Notes under the pieces: generated by a model
The model's database searches: none
What the model was told of the DNA's origin: nothing
Seen by the model: the letters and a program-made list of their open reading frames with translations, nothing else
NCBI RefSeq assembly: GCF_900102515.1
Contig: NZ_FMVS01000002.1
Span: 124,001 to 188,000 of the forward strand
Direction of reading: 5' to 3'
Length of the DNA stretch: 64,000 nucleotides
Source of the DNA: Butyrivibrio sp. INlla14
GTDB taxonomy: Bacteria > Bacillota > Clostridia > Lachnospirales > Lachnospiraceae
In this document: piece after piece, positions 35,521-44,034 of the stretch
Layout: each line of letters opens with the position of its first letter
Position numbering within the stretch: the first letter of the stretch is position 1
Program-made: the position numbers and the translations under genes

Positions 35521-35958
35521 TTAGTTACCGTACTTCCCATACAGTTCAAGAAGCTGTGCCATCTCTTCTGGTGTAAGATTTTCTGCAGCATACTTTATAA
35601 GCGCATCCTGATCTCCATCAGCTACATATCCAGACACTTCAGATACAGTTTCTGCATCCATATGATTCTCAATTATCTCAGTTACAACTTCCTTATCTTC
35701 CTCAGTCATATTCTCTAAAACTTCTGCAACCTTAGGATTATCAGCAGCTATTTTTTCTGCATTTTCTGTGATCATATCAACAGTTTTTTCAGCAGCAGCT
35801 TTTTTTACAGACTCTTTTAACATAGGAAGAGCTACATTTATGAACAACAAAATAACAGCTCCTAAAATCACAAGTGACATCATAAGTTTCCCGAAACCAC
35901 TGTTTTTACTGCGTTTTGCGGATTTTCTATATTCTTTATTTCGACTATTTTTTGACAT
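35521..35958 (-). CDS. Small single-pass membrane protein, unknown
   Basis: A 145-residue protein with a strongly basic N-terminus (about residues 1-24), one membrane helix (about 25-47: LMMSLVILGAVILLFINVALPML) and an acidic, helical outer domain of about 95 residues rich in Glu and Asp. It is not recognised as a known family. The helical repeats ENAEKIAADNPKVAEVLENM and DKEVVTEIIENH suggest a bundle. The start is behind GGAGAA. The function is unknown. Confidence 0.7.
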   Translation of the reverse strand: MSKNSRNKEYRKSAKRSKNSGFGKLMMSLVILGAVILLFINVALPMLKESVKKAAAEKTVDMITENAEKIAADNPKVAEVLENMTEEDKEVVTEIIENHMDAETVSEVSGYVADGDQDALIKYAAENLTPEEMAQLLELYGKYGN

Positions 35959-36043
35959 TTTTTCTTATTCTCCTATACATTTTTTAGAATAGGTCATATT
36001 TCTTTTAGAGTTCGGTCACACTTTGGCAACACTTTCCCGTTAT

Positions 36044-36049
36044 TATAAT
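36044..36049 (+). promoter_or_regulatory. -10 element for candidate small RNA 2
   Basis: TATAAT about six bases before the first hairpin of the RNA. TTGGCA at 15 bp upstream (36023-36028) resembles a -35 element. Confidence 0.45.
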
Positions 36050-36054
36050 CCTAT

Positions 36055-36172
36055 CAGAAGGATAAAACCTTCTGAACCCCCAACAATACTTTTTTTCATA
36101 CACGGGTTGTCTGGTTCCCCACTGGGCAACCCCTCCTCCCAAAAATACACCACCTATAATGGTGGTTTTTTT
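36055..36172 (+). ncRNA. Candidate C-rich small RNA 2
   Basis: About 118 nt. It has hairpin CAGAAGG/CCTTCTG (36055-36061 with 36068-36074), a free AACCCCC run, hairpin GGGTTG/CAACCC (36104-36109 with 36127-36132) with CCCC in its loop, free CCTCCTCCC, then a terminator ACCACC/GGTGGT with seven T. The design matches small RNA 1, with several anti-Shine-Dalgarno C-runs. A similar block at about 36281-36352 may be a diverged copy. No coding frame is credible on this strand. Confidence 0.5.
36149..36172 (+). terminator. Terminator of candidate small RNA 2
   Basis: ACCACC (36149-36154) pairs with GGTGGT (36161-36166), loop TATAAT, followed by a run of T. Confidence 0.8.
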
Positions 36173-36280
36173 ATGGCCATAATACAATACATCTATACTG
36201 GCACAGCTGTTGCACTTTTTCATCGCATTTTATTTTCTTTATTTCTTTTAGGTTATTTTTAGGTTGAGATCGTATAGTAA

Positions 36281-36352
36281 TCTTCAGAAAGGATAAACAC
36301 TTTCATAACAACTTTTTTACACCAGCCAGGGTTGACCTCATACAGCCCTGGC
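36281..36352 (+). ncRNA. Possible diverged copy of small RNA 2
   Basis: It shares with 36055-36132 a TATAxT element, TCAGAA(A)GGATAAA, an AACAA-CTTTTTT-ACAC run and a GGGTTG-containing hairpin (here GCCAGGG/CCCTGGC, 36325-36331 with 36346-36352). It lacks a good U-tract after the last stem, so it may be decayed, part of a longer RNA, or a leader for the downstream gene. Confidence 0.3.
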
Positions 36353-36430
36353 ACTCCCTAAAAGTCAATTCAGACAATTCTTTTTTCGTATTTTTCCTAC
36401 ATCAATCAACATAAACAAATAAAATAGTAT

Positions 36431-36436
36431 TATAAT
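36431..36436 (+). promoter_or_regulatory. -10 element of the HerA-like gene
   Basis: TATAAT 47 bp before the start codon, without a clear -35 hexamer. Confidence 0.4.
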
Positions 36437-36482
36437 TATCTCTATATAAAGGCCGTATTTACGCGGCAGAATGGAGAAAGGT

Positions 36483-38060
36483 ATGTATAAAGACGGTAAA
36501 GTTTGGGTGGCAAACACTGAAAACGGGGAAAATGTATTTCTTTTGCCAAAAATGGCTAATCGCCATGGTCTTGTTGCAGGGGCAACTGGAACTGGTAAGA
36601 CTATAACTCTTAAGGTTCTTGCTGAATCCTTTAGCGACATGGGTGTTCCGGTATTTCTTGCTGATGTCAAGGGTGATCTGTCTGGAATGGTACTCGAAGG
36701 CGCTGATTCAGAGGATATGCAAAAGAGAATTCAGAAATTTGGTCTTGAGGAAGCTGGCTTTAAGTATCAGAAATATCCTGCAGTGTTTTGGGATGTTTTT
36801 GGCGAAAAAGGTATTCCTCTTCGCACTACTGTCTCAGAGATGGGCCCACTTCTTTTATCCAGGATTCTTGGCCTTAACGACCTTCAAAGTGACATTTTAT
36901 CAATAACCTTCAAAATCGCAGATGACAATAACCTTCTCCTTGTAGACACCAAGGATTTAAAGGCCATGCTCAACTATATCTCAGAAAACACCAAGGAGTT
37001 TGCTGCAGATTATGGAAATATCAGCAAGGTGTCTATTGCTGCCATAGTTCGTGCTATTGTGGCCCTTGAGATTGCAGGCGGCGATAAGTTCTTTTTCGAA
37101 CCAGCCCTGAACATAAGAGACTGGTTTGCTACAGGCGAAGGCGGCAAGGGAATGATCAACATTCTCGATAGCACAAGCCTTATAAATAACGGTCAGCTCT
37201 ACGCTACTTTCCTTCTATGGATGATGTCAGAGCTCTTTGAGACTCTCCCTGAAGTTGGGGATCTTGATAAACCCAAGATGGTATTTTTCTTTGACGAAGC
37301 GCATCTATTATTTGATGATGCTCCTAAGCTTCTCATGGACAAGATTGAGCAGGTGGTCAAGCTCATCAGATCCAAGGGTGTTGGTATTTATTTCGTAACT
37401 CAGAACCCCAGAGATATTCCAGATGGTGTTCTGGCTCAGCTGGGCAATAAAATCCAGCATGCGCTCCACGCTTATACTCCATCAGATATGAAGGCTGTAA
37501 AAGCTGCTGCTGACTCCTTTAGAGAAAATCCTGAATTTAAGACATCTGATGTTATTCAGGAGCTTGGAACCGGCGAAGCTGTTGTATCCTTCCTGCAGGA
37601 AGATGGTACTCCTTCAGTTGTGCAGAGAGTTAAAATTCTCCCACCTCAGTCTCTTATGGGCGGTATTGACTCTGCAACAAGAGACAAAGAAATCAAGGGA
37701 AGCGTTCTCTACAGCAAGTACTATGAGCCTGTAGATCCTGATTCAGCTTACGAGTTCCTTGAGAGAAAGGGACTTGCTGATGCCAAGGAAGCCGAGAGAT
37801 TAAAGGCCGAGGCAGAAGCTGCCAAGGCAAAAGAAAAAGAGGAAGCCGCAGCTGCAAAGGCAAAGGAAAAGGCAGAGGCTGCGGAGGCTCGCAAAAAGAA
37901 GCAGGCTGCAAAGAGCGTTGGAAACGCAGTTGCCGGTACTGTAGGCCGCGAAGTTGGTAAAACTGTTGGCGGCAAATTCGGTAAGTTTGGTAAGACTCTT
38001 GGAGGAAACCTTGGTGCAAGCCTTGGAAGAGGAATCCTTTCAACATTCTTCAAGTCCTGA
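36483..38060 (+). CDS. HerA/FtsK-like ATPase (DUF853 family)
   Basis: A 525-residue P-loop ATPase of the DUF853 (YjgR-like) group. Walker A GATGTGKT near residues 33-40, Walker B VFFFDEAHLLFDD near 270-282 and a sensor VTQNPRDIP near 305 are visible. An Ala/Lys/Glu coiled coil (about 430-475) and a Gly-rich tail follow. The family resembles HerA/VirD4 pumps, but its role is not known. The second ATG (36483) was preferred because GGAGAAAGG precedes it; the first ATG at 36471 has no ribosome site. Confidence 0.85.
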   Translation: MYKDGKVWVANTENGENVFLLPKMANRHGLVAGATGTGKTITLKVLAESFSDMGVPVFLADVKGDLSGMVLEGADSEDMQKRIQKFGLEEAGFKYQKYPAVFWDVFGEKGIPLRTTVSEMGPLLLSRILGLNDLQSDILSITFKIADDNNLLLVDTKDLKAMLNYISENTKEFAADYGNISKVSIAAIVRAIVALEIAGGDKFFFEPALNIRDWFATGEGGKGMINILDSTSLINNGQLYATFLLWMMSELFETLPEVGDLDKPKMVFFFDEAHLLFDDAPKLLMDKIEQVVKLIRSKGVGIYFVTQNPRDIPDGVLAQLGNKIQHALHAYTPSDMKAVKAAADSFRENPEFKTSDVIQELGTGEAVVSFLQEDGTPSVVQRVKILPPQSLMGGIDSATRDKEIKGSVLYSKYYEPVDPDSAYEFLERKGLADAKEAERLKAEAEAAKAKEKEEAAAAKAKEKAEAAEARKKKQAAKSVGNAVAGTVGREVGKTVGGKFGKFGKTLGGNLGASLGRGILSTFFKS

Positions 38061-38336
38061 AAATTGAAGAGTTTGCTAGTGTGCAGTAATGTGCAGTTCT
38101 CGGACGAGGAGATAATTCATAGAACAAATCGAGTAGAAGACGGTCAGTCTTCCTACTCGTCTGCGAGCCGCTGGTCAGCTTAGCTGACATATTTCATATC
38201 AGCGGCTCTGCAATATATAAGAACCATCTGACTGTTTTGAACAAGGTTGAAAGTCAGATGGTTCTTTGTATATGAGTTCTAATGAATTACGACGCAGACG
38301 AAAACAAGCATTTCTGCAGACTAGCAACACATTCTG
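38061..38336. other. Hairpin-rich intergenic region
   Basis: Three stems lie between the convergent genes: CGAGTAG/CTACTCG (about 38138-38167 region), GAGCCGCTG/CAGCGGCTC (38165-38173 with 38200-38208) enclosing GTCAGC/GCTGAC, and GAACCATCTGAC/GTCAGATGGTTC (38221-38232 with 38253-38264). The last is followed by TTTGTATATG on plus and TTATATATTG on minus and is probably the shared terminator. Confidence 0.55.
38221..38268. terminator. Terminator between the HerA-like gene and carB
   Basis: A perfect 12-bp stem with a 20-base loop. Moderately T-rich tracts lie on both sides. Confidence 0.5.
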
Positions 38337-41300
38337 TTACAGCTTATCGTGATACTCCTGAAGGGAGTTGATATTTCCGCAGCCCTTCTCTTTTACCTCA
38401 TGAATGCCTTCTGCAGCAGCTTTTCCTGCAGCAACTGTTGTGATGTATGGAATGCGGGCCTTTATGGCATCTTTTCTAAGGTATCCATCATCATGCTCAG
38501 CGCCTCGGCCAATTGGGGTGTTGATAATAAGCTGAACATCTCCATTTTTAATAATATCCTCTACGTTTGGTCTTCCGCCCTCGTAGTTCTTTAAAATCTT
38601 TGTTGCTTCAATTCCTGCCTCAGTGATAAGTTCATAGGTCTTACCTGTTGCATAGATCTTAAAGCCATCCCTTACAAAGCTCTTTGCAAGGCAAACTGCG
38701 TGAGGCTTATCTTCTTCATTGAGTGAAATAAGAACTGCGCCTTCAAGAGGGAGTCTACTACCAGCTGCTTCCTGAGCCTTAAAGAAAGCTTCTCCTGGAG
38801 TCTTTGCAAGTCCAAGAACTTCTCCTGTTGAACGCATTTCTGGCCCAAGTACAGGGTCAACTTCTGGGAACATATTAAATGGGAACACTGCCTCTTTTAC
38901 CCCATAATAAGGTGGCTCGCTTGTCTTCTTGTTGGCGATAAGGTCAGCTACTGGGGAAGGTCTGCCTGTAAGCTGAGATGTAATGATATCGGTTGCCACA
39001 GGAACCATCCTGATGCCGCAAACCTTGGAAACAAGAGGAACTGTTCGAGACGCACGTGGGTTAGCCTCAAGAACATATACAGTATCGTCCTCTATAGCGT
39101 ACTGCATGTTCATAAGACCAACTACATTCATTTCTACTGCAATCTTTCTGGTATACTCCTCAATTGTCTTAAGGTGCTTTTCAGAAATGTGCTTGGAAGG
39201 GATAATACAAGCTGAGTCTCCTGAATGGATACCTGCAAGCTCAATGTGCTCCATTACTGCAGGAACAAAGGCATGCTGTCCATCGCTTATAGCATCAGCT
39301 TCGCACTCAAGAGCATTATGGAGGAATCTGTCTATAAGAATTGGTCTGTCAGGAGTTACTCCTACAGCTGCTCTCATGTACTCTTCCATCTGCTCTTCGC
39401 ATCTTACAATTTCCATTCCGCGGCCGCCCAATACAAATGAAGGACGAACCATAACAGGGTAACCTATGCGAGCCGCAATCTCTTTTGCTCCCTCTACATC
39501 TGATGCCATGCCTGCCTCTGCCATTGGGATTCCAAGCTTATCCATCATCATGCGGAACTGGTCTCTATCTTCTGCAAGATTGATAACTTCTGGAGTAGTG
39601 CCCAGAATGTTGACTCCTTCTTCCTTGAGCTTGGCTGCAAGGTTAAGAGGTGTCTGACCGCCGAACTGAGCAATTACGCCAAGAGGCTTCTCCTTGCGAT
39701 AAATCTGAAGAACATCTTCAAGTGTAAGTGGCTCAAAGTAGAGTTTATCTGATGTGTCATAGTCTGTAGATACTGTCTCAGGGTTACAGTTTACAATAAT
39801 TGTCTCAAAGCCCAGCTTCTTGAGGGCCATAGCAGCATGAACGCAGCAGTAATCAAACTCGATACCCTGGCCTATTCTGTTTGGTCCACCGCCCAGTATC
39901 ATGATTTTCTTGTTATCACCCTCTGTCAGCTTCATTGGATGCTCAAGTGTGCTCTCATCCTGATAAGTTGAGTAGTAATATGCACTTCCATCTGTGCCAT
40001 AAACATGAACGCCATCCCAGTTTTCTAAAAGGCCAGCTTCCTGTCTCTTATTTCTGATATCATCCTCAGACACTCCAAGAAGCTTTGAGAGGTACTTATC
40101 TGAGAAGCCATCTTTCTTGGCTTTTACCAGTATTTCTTTTGCCGGAACAGTGCCTTTAAACTCATTCAAAAGAGCTTTCTCTTCATCAACAAGCTCCTTC
40201 ATCTCATTTAAGAAATATTCCTTGACCTTAGTTATCTCATGAAGCTCAGAAGTCGTAACGCCCTTCTTCATAGCTTCATACATAAGGAAGTATCTCTCTG
40301 AGGAAGCATCCTTAAGGAGTCTTAAAAGCTCATTCTTGTCCATATCCTCGAACTTCTTGATGCAGCCAAGGCCATAGCGGTCCTTTTCAAGGGATCTGAT
40401 TGCCTTTTGGAAAGCCTCCTTGAAGTTCTTGCCGATACTCATAACTTCGCCCACAGCTCTCATCTGTGTGCCAAGCTTATCCTCTACACCTCTGAATTTC
40501 TCAAAGGCCCAGCGGGCAAACTTAACTACAACGTAGTCGCCATTTGGAACGTATTTATCAAGGGTACCGAATTTAGAATCAGAAAGTTCTGAAAGAGTAA
40601 GTCCTGTAGCGAGTTTGGCTGAAACAAGAGCGATAGGGAAGCCTGTAGCCTTACTTGCAAGGGCTGAAGAACGTGAAGTACGTGGATTGATCTCAATAAC
40701 AATAATACGGCCTGTCTTAGGGTCGTGAGCAAACTGAACGTTGGTTCCACCAATAACGCCGATGTGCTCAACAATCTTGTAGGCCTGACGCTGAAGCTCT
40801 TTCTGCAGATCTTCAGATATAGTCAACATAGGAGCTGTGCAGAAGGAATCACCAGTATGAACGCCAACAGGGTCAACGTTCTCAATGAAGCAGACAGTTA
40901 TCATGTTGTTGTCCTTGTCACGAACAACCTCAAGCTCAAGTTCTTCCCAGCCAAGAATTGACTCCTCAACAAGAACCTGGTGAATAATAGACGCCTGAAG
41001 GCCTCTTGCGCACACTGTCTGAAGCTCTTCCTTGTTATAAACAAGGCCGCCACCTGCGCCTCCCATTGTATAAGCAGGACGAAGCACAACAGGGTATCCG
41101 AGCTCATCCGCTTCTGCGAGAGCTTCTTCTATACTGTAACAAGCCTTGGAACGAGCCATTTCAATGCCAAGCATGTCCATTGTCTTTTTAAATTCTGTTC
41201 TGTCCTCGCCACGCTCAATAGCGTCAACCTGGACACCTATAACTTTTACGTTGAATTTGTCGAGAATTCCGGCCTTGTATAATTCAGAACAAAGATTAAG

Positions 41301-41585
41301 GCCTGACTGACCACCAAGATTAGGTAATAGAGCATCTGGCCTTTCCTTTTCAATAACTGCAGCTACGCGGTCCACATTAAGTGGTTCGATATATGTCTTA
41401 TCCGCCATTTCCGGATCAGTCATAATAGTTGCAGGATTGGAGTTAACTAAAACAATTTCATACCCGAGACTCTTAAGAGCCTTGCATGCCTGCGTGCCCG
41501 AATAGTCAAATTCGCACGCCTGCCCAATAACTATCGGTCCCGAGCCGATAATCAAAACTTTGTGTATATCAGTTCTCTGTGCCAT
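38337..41585 (-). CDS. carB: Carbamoyl-phosphate synthase, large subunit
   Basis: A 1082-residue two-repeat ATP-grasp enzyme that makes carbamoyl phosphate for pyrimidines and arginine. The N-terminal carboxyphosphate domain begins KVLIIGSGPIVIGQ and the second half repeats it as KIMILGGGPNRIGQGIEFDYCC near residue 560. The oligomerisation domain lies between, and the MGS-like allosteric domain at the C-terminus (about 945-1082). It is full length. The small subunit carA is not adjacent, which is less common. The start is behind GGAGGAG. Confidence 0.97.
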   Translation of the reverse strand: MAQRTDIHKVLIIGSGPIVIGQACEFDYSGTQACKALKSLGYEIVLVNSNPATIMTDPEMADKTYIEPLNVDRVAAVIEKERPDALLPNLGGQSGLNLCSELYKAGILDKFNVKVIGVQVDAIERGEDRTEFKKTMDMLGIEMARSKACYSIEEALAEADELGYPVVLRPAYTMGGAGGGLVYNKEELQTVCARGLQASIIHQVLVEESILGWEELELEVVRDKDNNMITVCFIENVDPVGVHTGDSFCTAPMLTISEDLQKELQRQAYKIVEHIGVIGGTNVQFAHDPKTGRIIVIEINPRTSRSSALASKATGFPIALVSAKLATGLTLSELSDSKFGTLDKYVPNGDYVVVKFARWAFEKFRGVEDKLGTQMRAVGEVMSIGKNFKEAFQKAIRSLEKDRYGLGCIKKFEDMDKNELLRLLKDASSERYFLMYEAMKKGVTTSELHEITKVKEYFLNEMKELVDEEKALLNEFKGTVPAKEILVKAKKDGFSDKYLSKLLGVSEDDIRNKRQEAGLLENWDGVHVYGTDGSAYYYSTYQDESTLEHPMKLTEGDNKKIMILGGGPNRIGQGIEFDYCCVHAAMALKKLGFETIIVNCNPETVSTDYDTSDKLYFEPLTLEDVLQIYRKEKPLGVIAQFGGQTPLNLAAKLKEEGVNILGTTPEVINLAEDRDQFRMMMDKLGIPMAEAGMASDVEGAKEIAARIGYPVMVRPSFVLGGRGMEIVRCEEQMEEYMRAAVGVTPDRPILIDRFLHNALECEADAISDGQHAFVPAVMEHIELAGIHSGDSACIIPSKHISEKHLKTIEEYTRKIAVEMNVVGLMNMQYAIEDDTVYVLEANPRASRTVPLVSKVCGIRMVPVATDIITSQLTGRPSPVADLIANKKTSEPPYYGVKEAVFPFNMFPEVDPVLGPEMRSTGEVLGLAKTPGEAFFKAQEAAGSRLPLEGAVLISLNEEDKPHAVCLAKSFVRDGFKIYATGKTYELITEAGIEATKILKNYEGGRPNVEDIIKNGDVQLIINTPIGRGAEHDDGYLRKDAIKARIPYITTVAAGKAAAEGIHEVKEKGCGNINSLQEYHDKL

Positions 41586-41701
41586 GATACTCCTCCAAAT
41601 ATTTTCATTTTTTCATCCTTACCATTTTATTATCAGGCACCTGTTAACACAAGAAATTTTTTTACAAAGTCAAAAAATAATTCGGGATCATCCTATTTAT
41701 G

Positions 41702-42190
41702 TCAGATCAGTTTTTTCAAAAGACTCACTCTTTTTGCTGTGTCCTCTCTATCGCAGAGATCAAGCACTATTATCTGCCCTTCTTTGTTAAGTGCAAGGAT
41801 GTTTTCTGATGAAACAACATATTTTCTGATCTCTTCAAAGGCAAGTCCTACTATCTCATAGGTAGCATCAATATACAGACCGTCCTTGATACCACGAATA
41901 TAAAAGCGTCCCGAAAGAATGCTGAAGTCAAAATTCTCACTAATCTCATCCTGCCAGGAATAGACAGTGTAGCCATTGTCCTTAAGGATTGCGATGATTT
42001 TTTTGATATTATCAAAGCTTCCCTCCACAAAAAGGTCAACGTCATGAGGCCTGGCAGCTAGCACCTGAGGATATGTCAGGTAGGTACCGAGGCTCCCAAT
42101 CAGCACTGCATCAGTCTTCGAAGTCAGTAGCTGAGCCATCTTCAGCATTTCAGGATATCGTTCTTGAAAAAGCTGTTCTTCACTATCCAT
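41702..42190 (-). CDS. Nucleotidyltransferase-fold protein
   Basis: A 162-residue protein with a minimal nucleotidyltransferase pattern: VLIGSLGTYL (residues 26-35) followed by the DxD motif in RPHDVDLFVEG. It is similar in layout to small NTase-fold proteins that act on RNA, proteins or drugs. The substrate is unknown. It starts 6 bp after the radical SAM gene, with its GGAGG inside that gene's last codons, so translation is coupled. The longer in-frame start at 42241 is not supported. Confidence 0.7.
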   Translation of the reverse strand: MDSEEQLFQERYPEMLKMAQLLTSKTDAVLIGSLGTYLTYPQVLAARPHDVDLFVEGSFDNIKKIIAILKDNGYTVYSWQDEISENFDFSILSGRFYIRGIKDGLYIDATYEIVGLAFEEIRKYVVSSENILALNKEGQIIVLDLCDREDTAKRVSLLKKLI

Positions 42191-42195
42191 GAAGC

Positions 42196-43188
42196 TCACC
42201 TCCAGTCCTTGATCTCGCCCTGCATATTCCAGTCGCGGCAAAGCATTCCATTTGGATAAAAGATCAGCTTGTGTAACTCACCACCTGTATGGTTCTTGAT
42301 CATCTCCTCATAATCGGACATCTCAAAGGAAACCTCCATGTCCTTGTAACAGTACTGGAATGAGAAATAGTAATAGCCTCTGTTTATTGAGCTAATGGCA
42401 AATTCACTCTCAGGTAGATTCTCAAGAATATCCAATAGTTCAATTCGACTGTCGGTAATATACTGCTGAACAGGTCCTGCATCCACGCCGTCCGCGAATA
42501 CAGAGAGCTCACGAAATACCACTCCCGTAACGCCGAGGCTCCTTGCAAAATCAAGATATCTCACAACATCCTCTGCGTTCTCAACTCCGCCTTTTTGGAA
42601 AACACAGACCATCTTAAGAGGCACCTGCTGCCCGAGTCTTTTTACCACATCCTCGAACACCGTATTCTCTTTTATTGTCTCGCCGGATTTAAACTGAACA
42701 ATTCTCTGATTTCTGTCTTCTTCGTAGAAATGCCTTGAACACTCAATTCTGGTAACATTAAGAGCTTTTATTACCTTCAGCAGTCTGTCCCAGTTTTTTA
42801 CAAAACCCGACAGATTAGAATACATAACCCTTGGTTTGATCACACTGCCGTTACACTCTGCGTTTTTTACAGCCTCTGCAATCAGTTCGAGATGGTGTGG
42901 ACTCTCCGAGGGTTCTTTTCCCGACAATGATAAAAAAATCTCCCTATCTCCCGCATAGGCTAAGGCCTTCTCAAGCATCTCCCTGTAACCGTCACAGATA
43001 CCTTCACAGACCATGGCCTGGCCGTCTCTGATGAGTTTCTCAGAGCAGAATCTGCAGCTTGCACTACACTCATTGTAAATATATGGTGTAAAAGAAAGGT
43101 ATTTGCCGTAACCTCTCTGGGTAATATCTATATTGGTTCTAGCCGCCAACTGCTGCGCCCAGTTGTTGTAATCACTATAAAAATGCAT
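42196..43188 (-). CDS. Radical SAM enzyme of unknown target
   Basis: A 330-residue radical SAM protein. The cluster motif CSASCRFC (CX3CX2C, near residues 41-48) follows a short N-terminus. Later cysteines occur in KMVCVF, QYCYKD and MLCRDW; the last, near the C-terminus, could bind an additional cluster but no SPASM pattern is clear. It lies in an operon between a tyrosine phosphatase and an NTase-fold protein. No precursor peptide was seen alongside. The reaction is unknown. Confidence 0.8.
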   Translation of the reverse strand: MHFYSDYNNWAQQLAARTNIDITQRGYGKYLSFTPYIYNECSASCRFCSEKLIRDGQAMVCEGICDGYREMLEKALAYAGDREIFLSLSGKEPSESPHHLELIAEAVKNAECNGSVIKPRVMYSNLSGFVKNWDRLLKVIKALNVTRIECSRHFYEEDRNQRIVQFKSGETIKENTVFEDVVKRLGQQVPLKMVCVFQKGGVENAEDVVRYLDFARSLGVTGVVFRELSVFADGVDAGPVQQYITDSRIELLDILENLPESEFAISSINRGYYYFSFQYCYKDMEVSFEMSDYEEMIKNHTGGELHKLIFYPNGMLCRDWNMQGEIKDWR

Positions 43189-43242
43189 AACTTCTCACAA
43201 TCTAATAATCAATAATAAAATCAGTGGTATTATACTAGATTG

Positions 43243-43860
43243 TCAACCTCTTGGAAAGTCGTCATATTTTAGATTGTTTCGGGGGTCGGAATCGGTGGCG
43301 GTATAGTCTGATATCATGCTGTCGCTCAATTCACCGTCATCTGCAAAACCCGTCAGCACCTCTACAAATCTAGGATCAGTCAATATCTGTCTAAATAATC
43401 CATGACAACCTTCGCTGCAATCTCTCCAGGTGGCATCAAAGTTCCCTGTATACCATGGGTCGGCTACATCTCCTTCTCTACCGGCAAATTCCAGCATTTT
43501 ATATACTTTCTTATCCGGATCTCCGCCAAATAAGCTGTTAAGATTTCTTATATTCGCGCTATCCATCCCGATAATAAAATCAAACTTATCATAGTCAGTT
43601 CTGGAAGTAAGCCTTGCCCTCTTCTGACTAACTCCAAGCTCATTATCATCAGTTCCGATCCCGTGCTCTCTAAGCTTAGCTCTGGCAGGCGGATACACCG
43701 GGCTTCCAACACCATTCCATATTTCATCTGTGTGCGTCGCAGAAGACTCTATGTGAAATGCCTCTGCCAGGCCCTGCTTGTTAACTATATCCTTCATAAT
43801 AAACTCTGCCATTGTAGAACGGCATATATTGCCGTGGCAGACGAATAAAATCTTTATCAT
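43243..43860 (-). CDS. Low-molecular-weight protein tyrosine phosphatase
   Basis: A 205-residue phosphatase with the P-loop CHGNICRST at residues 8-16 and the general acid loop ADPWYTGNF near 132-140. It is about 45 residues longer than usual, with a polar C-terminal extension. Such enzymes dephosphorylate tyrosine kinases or arginine-phosphorylated proteins. It is first in the probable operon with the radical SAM and NTase genes. No clear ribosome site precedes the ATG. Confidence 0.92.
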   Translation of the reverse strand: MIKILFVCHGNICRSTMAEFIMKDIVNKQGLAEAFHIESSATHTDEIWNGVGSPVYPPARAKLREHGIGTDDNELGVSQKRARLTSRTDYDKFDFIIGMDSANIRNLNSLFGGDPDKKVYKMLEFAGREGDVADPWYTGNFDATWRDCSEGCHGLFRQILTDPRFVEVLTGFADDGELSDSMISDYTATDSDPRNNLKYDDFPRG

Positions 43861-43937
43861 CTTAGTAAAAAACCTCTATTCTCACGTATTTACTGGCTTT
43901 AAGCCTATTTTTGTCCAACGTATTTTTCTCATTTTCG

Positions 43938-43964
43938 TGGCAATCCTTGGCAATATTTGGCATA
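43938..43964. repeat. Helically phased TGGCAAT repeats beside int
   Basis: TGGCAAT at 43938, 43948 and (as TGGCATA) 43958, spaced exactly 10 bp, lie downstream of the integrase gene. Such arrays are typical of arm-type or accessory sites at the end of an integrative element. The attachment core itself was not identified. Confidence 0.35.
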
Positions 43965-43983
43965 TTTTGACCGGCAAAAGGTG

Positions 43984-44017
43984 CAAAAAAAGGTGCAAAT
44001 CGTTCTGACTTGCACCT
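43984..44017 (-). terminator. Terminator of the integrase gene
   Basis: AGGTGCAA (43991-43998) pairs with TTGCACCT (44010-44017). On the minus strand it is followed by TTTTTTTGC. An extra GGTGCAA copy lies just outside. Confidence 0.85.
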
Positions 44018-44034
44018 CGACTTTTTTAAGCCAT

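Noticed and set aside
36005-36223. 72-residue minus-strand open frame opposite small RNA 2
   Set aside because: Its codons read the complement of a terminator and C-runs, it has no ribosome site, and the product is low complexity.
38138-38208. Hairpins downstream of the HerA-like gene as a small RNA
   Set aside because: No promoter-like sequence or U-tract fits, and convergent terminators explain the symmetry well enough.
43861-44034. tRNA attachment site for the integrase
   Set aside because: No tRNA-like cloverleaf or TTCGA-type T-arm was found on either strand near int.
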